Of a stretch of 6,979 nucleotides of DNA, positions 6,926-6,979 are shown piece by piece; the first letter of the stretch is position 1; each line of letters starts with the position of its first letter. A model generated the notes under the pieces. The model made no database searches. It had not been told where the DNA came from and saw only the letters and a list, made by a program, of their open reading frames with translations. The position numbers were made by a program, and so were the translations under genes. The stretch is from Eubacteriales bacterium. GTDB lineage: Bacteria; Bacillota_A; Clostridia; Lachnospirales; Lachnospiraceae. The DNA lies in NCBI GenBank assembly GCA_030527765.1, contig JAUNAE010000200.1, positions 1 through 6,979 of the forward strand, in the 5' to 3' direction.

Positions 6926-6979
6926 GGCTCTTCAGGGGTGATAGTGGGTGAAAAACACCCACAACCCCAGTAATAATGC
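6926..6979. mobile_element. Probable left end of an ISL3-like insertion sequence (partial)
   Basis: From 6926 the sequence reads GGCTCTTCAGGGG and then a strong hairpin. From memory, ISL3-family terminal repeats often begin GG(C/T)TCTT and have G/C-rich dyads just inside the end; no search was possible. It starts exactly where the toxin reading frame loses its toxin-like character. ISL3 elements usually duplicate eight bases of AT-rich target, which would be TTAAAATC at 6918-6925. No transposase is visible because the window ends at 6979. Another mobile element with similar ends cannot be excluded. Confidence 0.5.
6935..6968. repeat. Strong imperfect stem-loop inside the element end
   Basis: GTGGGTG (6944-6950) and CACCCAC (6956-6962) form a perfect seven-base stem with a loop of five A residues. 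An outer stem GGGGT (6935-6939) with ACCCC (6964-6968) extends it across a small asymmetric bulge. No T-run follows, so it is not a standard intrinsic terminator. Such a hairpin at an insertion-sequence end may limit transcription or translation entering the element, or take part in transposase recognition; this is inference. Confidence 0.75.

Overview
The window looks like a low-GC Firmicutes genome, most likely a gut-type Lachnospiraceae/Clostridia. This rests on AT-rich DNA, strong AAAGGAG-type Shine-Dalgarno sites before the genes, tightly packed same-strand genes and protein sequences of clostridial character. The species cannot be told from the sequence. All real genes lie on the + strand.

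Bases 1-94 are a short leader with no gene I can support. Bases 95-6412 hold five genes with gaps of only 11-19 bases, each with its own Shine-Dalgarno site, so they are very probably one operon. In order they are: an SGNH-type sialate O-acetylesterase-like esterase, a GH1 beta-glucosidase, an alpha/beta-hydrolase esterase (acetylxylan-esterase-like), a compact GH78-like alpha-L-rhamnosidase homologue, and an AEC (auxin efflux carrier/malonate-type) membrane transporter. None of the four enzymes has a signal peptide. The picture is intracellular dismantling of a small acylated glycoside: two unrelated esterases remove ester groups, the GH78-like and GH1 enzymes cut alpha-deoxyhexose-type and beta-glucoside linkages, and the AEC carrier moves an organic anion. 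No sugar importer, regulator or sialic-acid gene is visible here; an importer or regulator may lie upstream of the window.

Bases 6413-6545 are non-coding with no convincing terminator. From 6546 a separate module begins: a good promoter (TTGACA, 17-base spacer, TACACT) whose spacer and -10 overlap a perfect inverted repeat GTAACG-N7-CGTTAC, then a RelB/DinJ-family antitoxin (ATG at 6597). A toxin start overlaps the antitoxin stop (TGATG), but only about eight toxin-like codons remain. At about 6926 the sequence changes to GGCTCTTC followed by a strong hairpin, which looks like the left end of an ISL3-like insertion sequence running out of the window. The toxin therefore appears to be knocked out and the antitoxin left without a functional partner.
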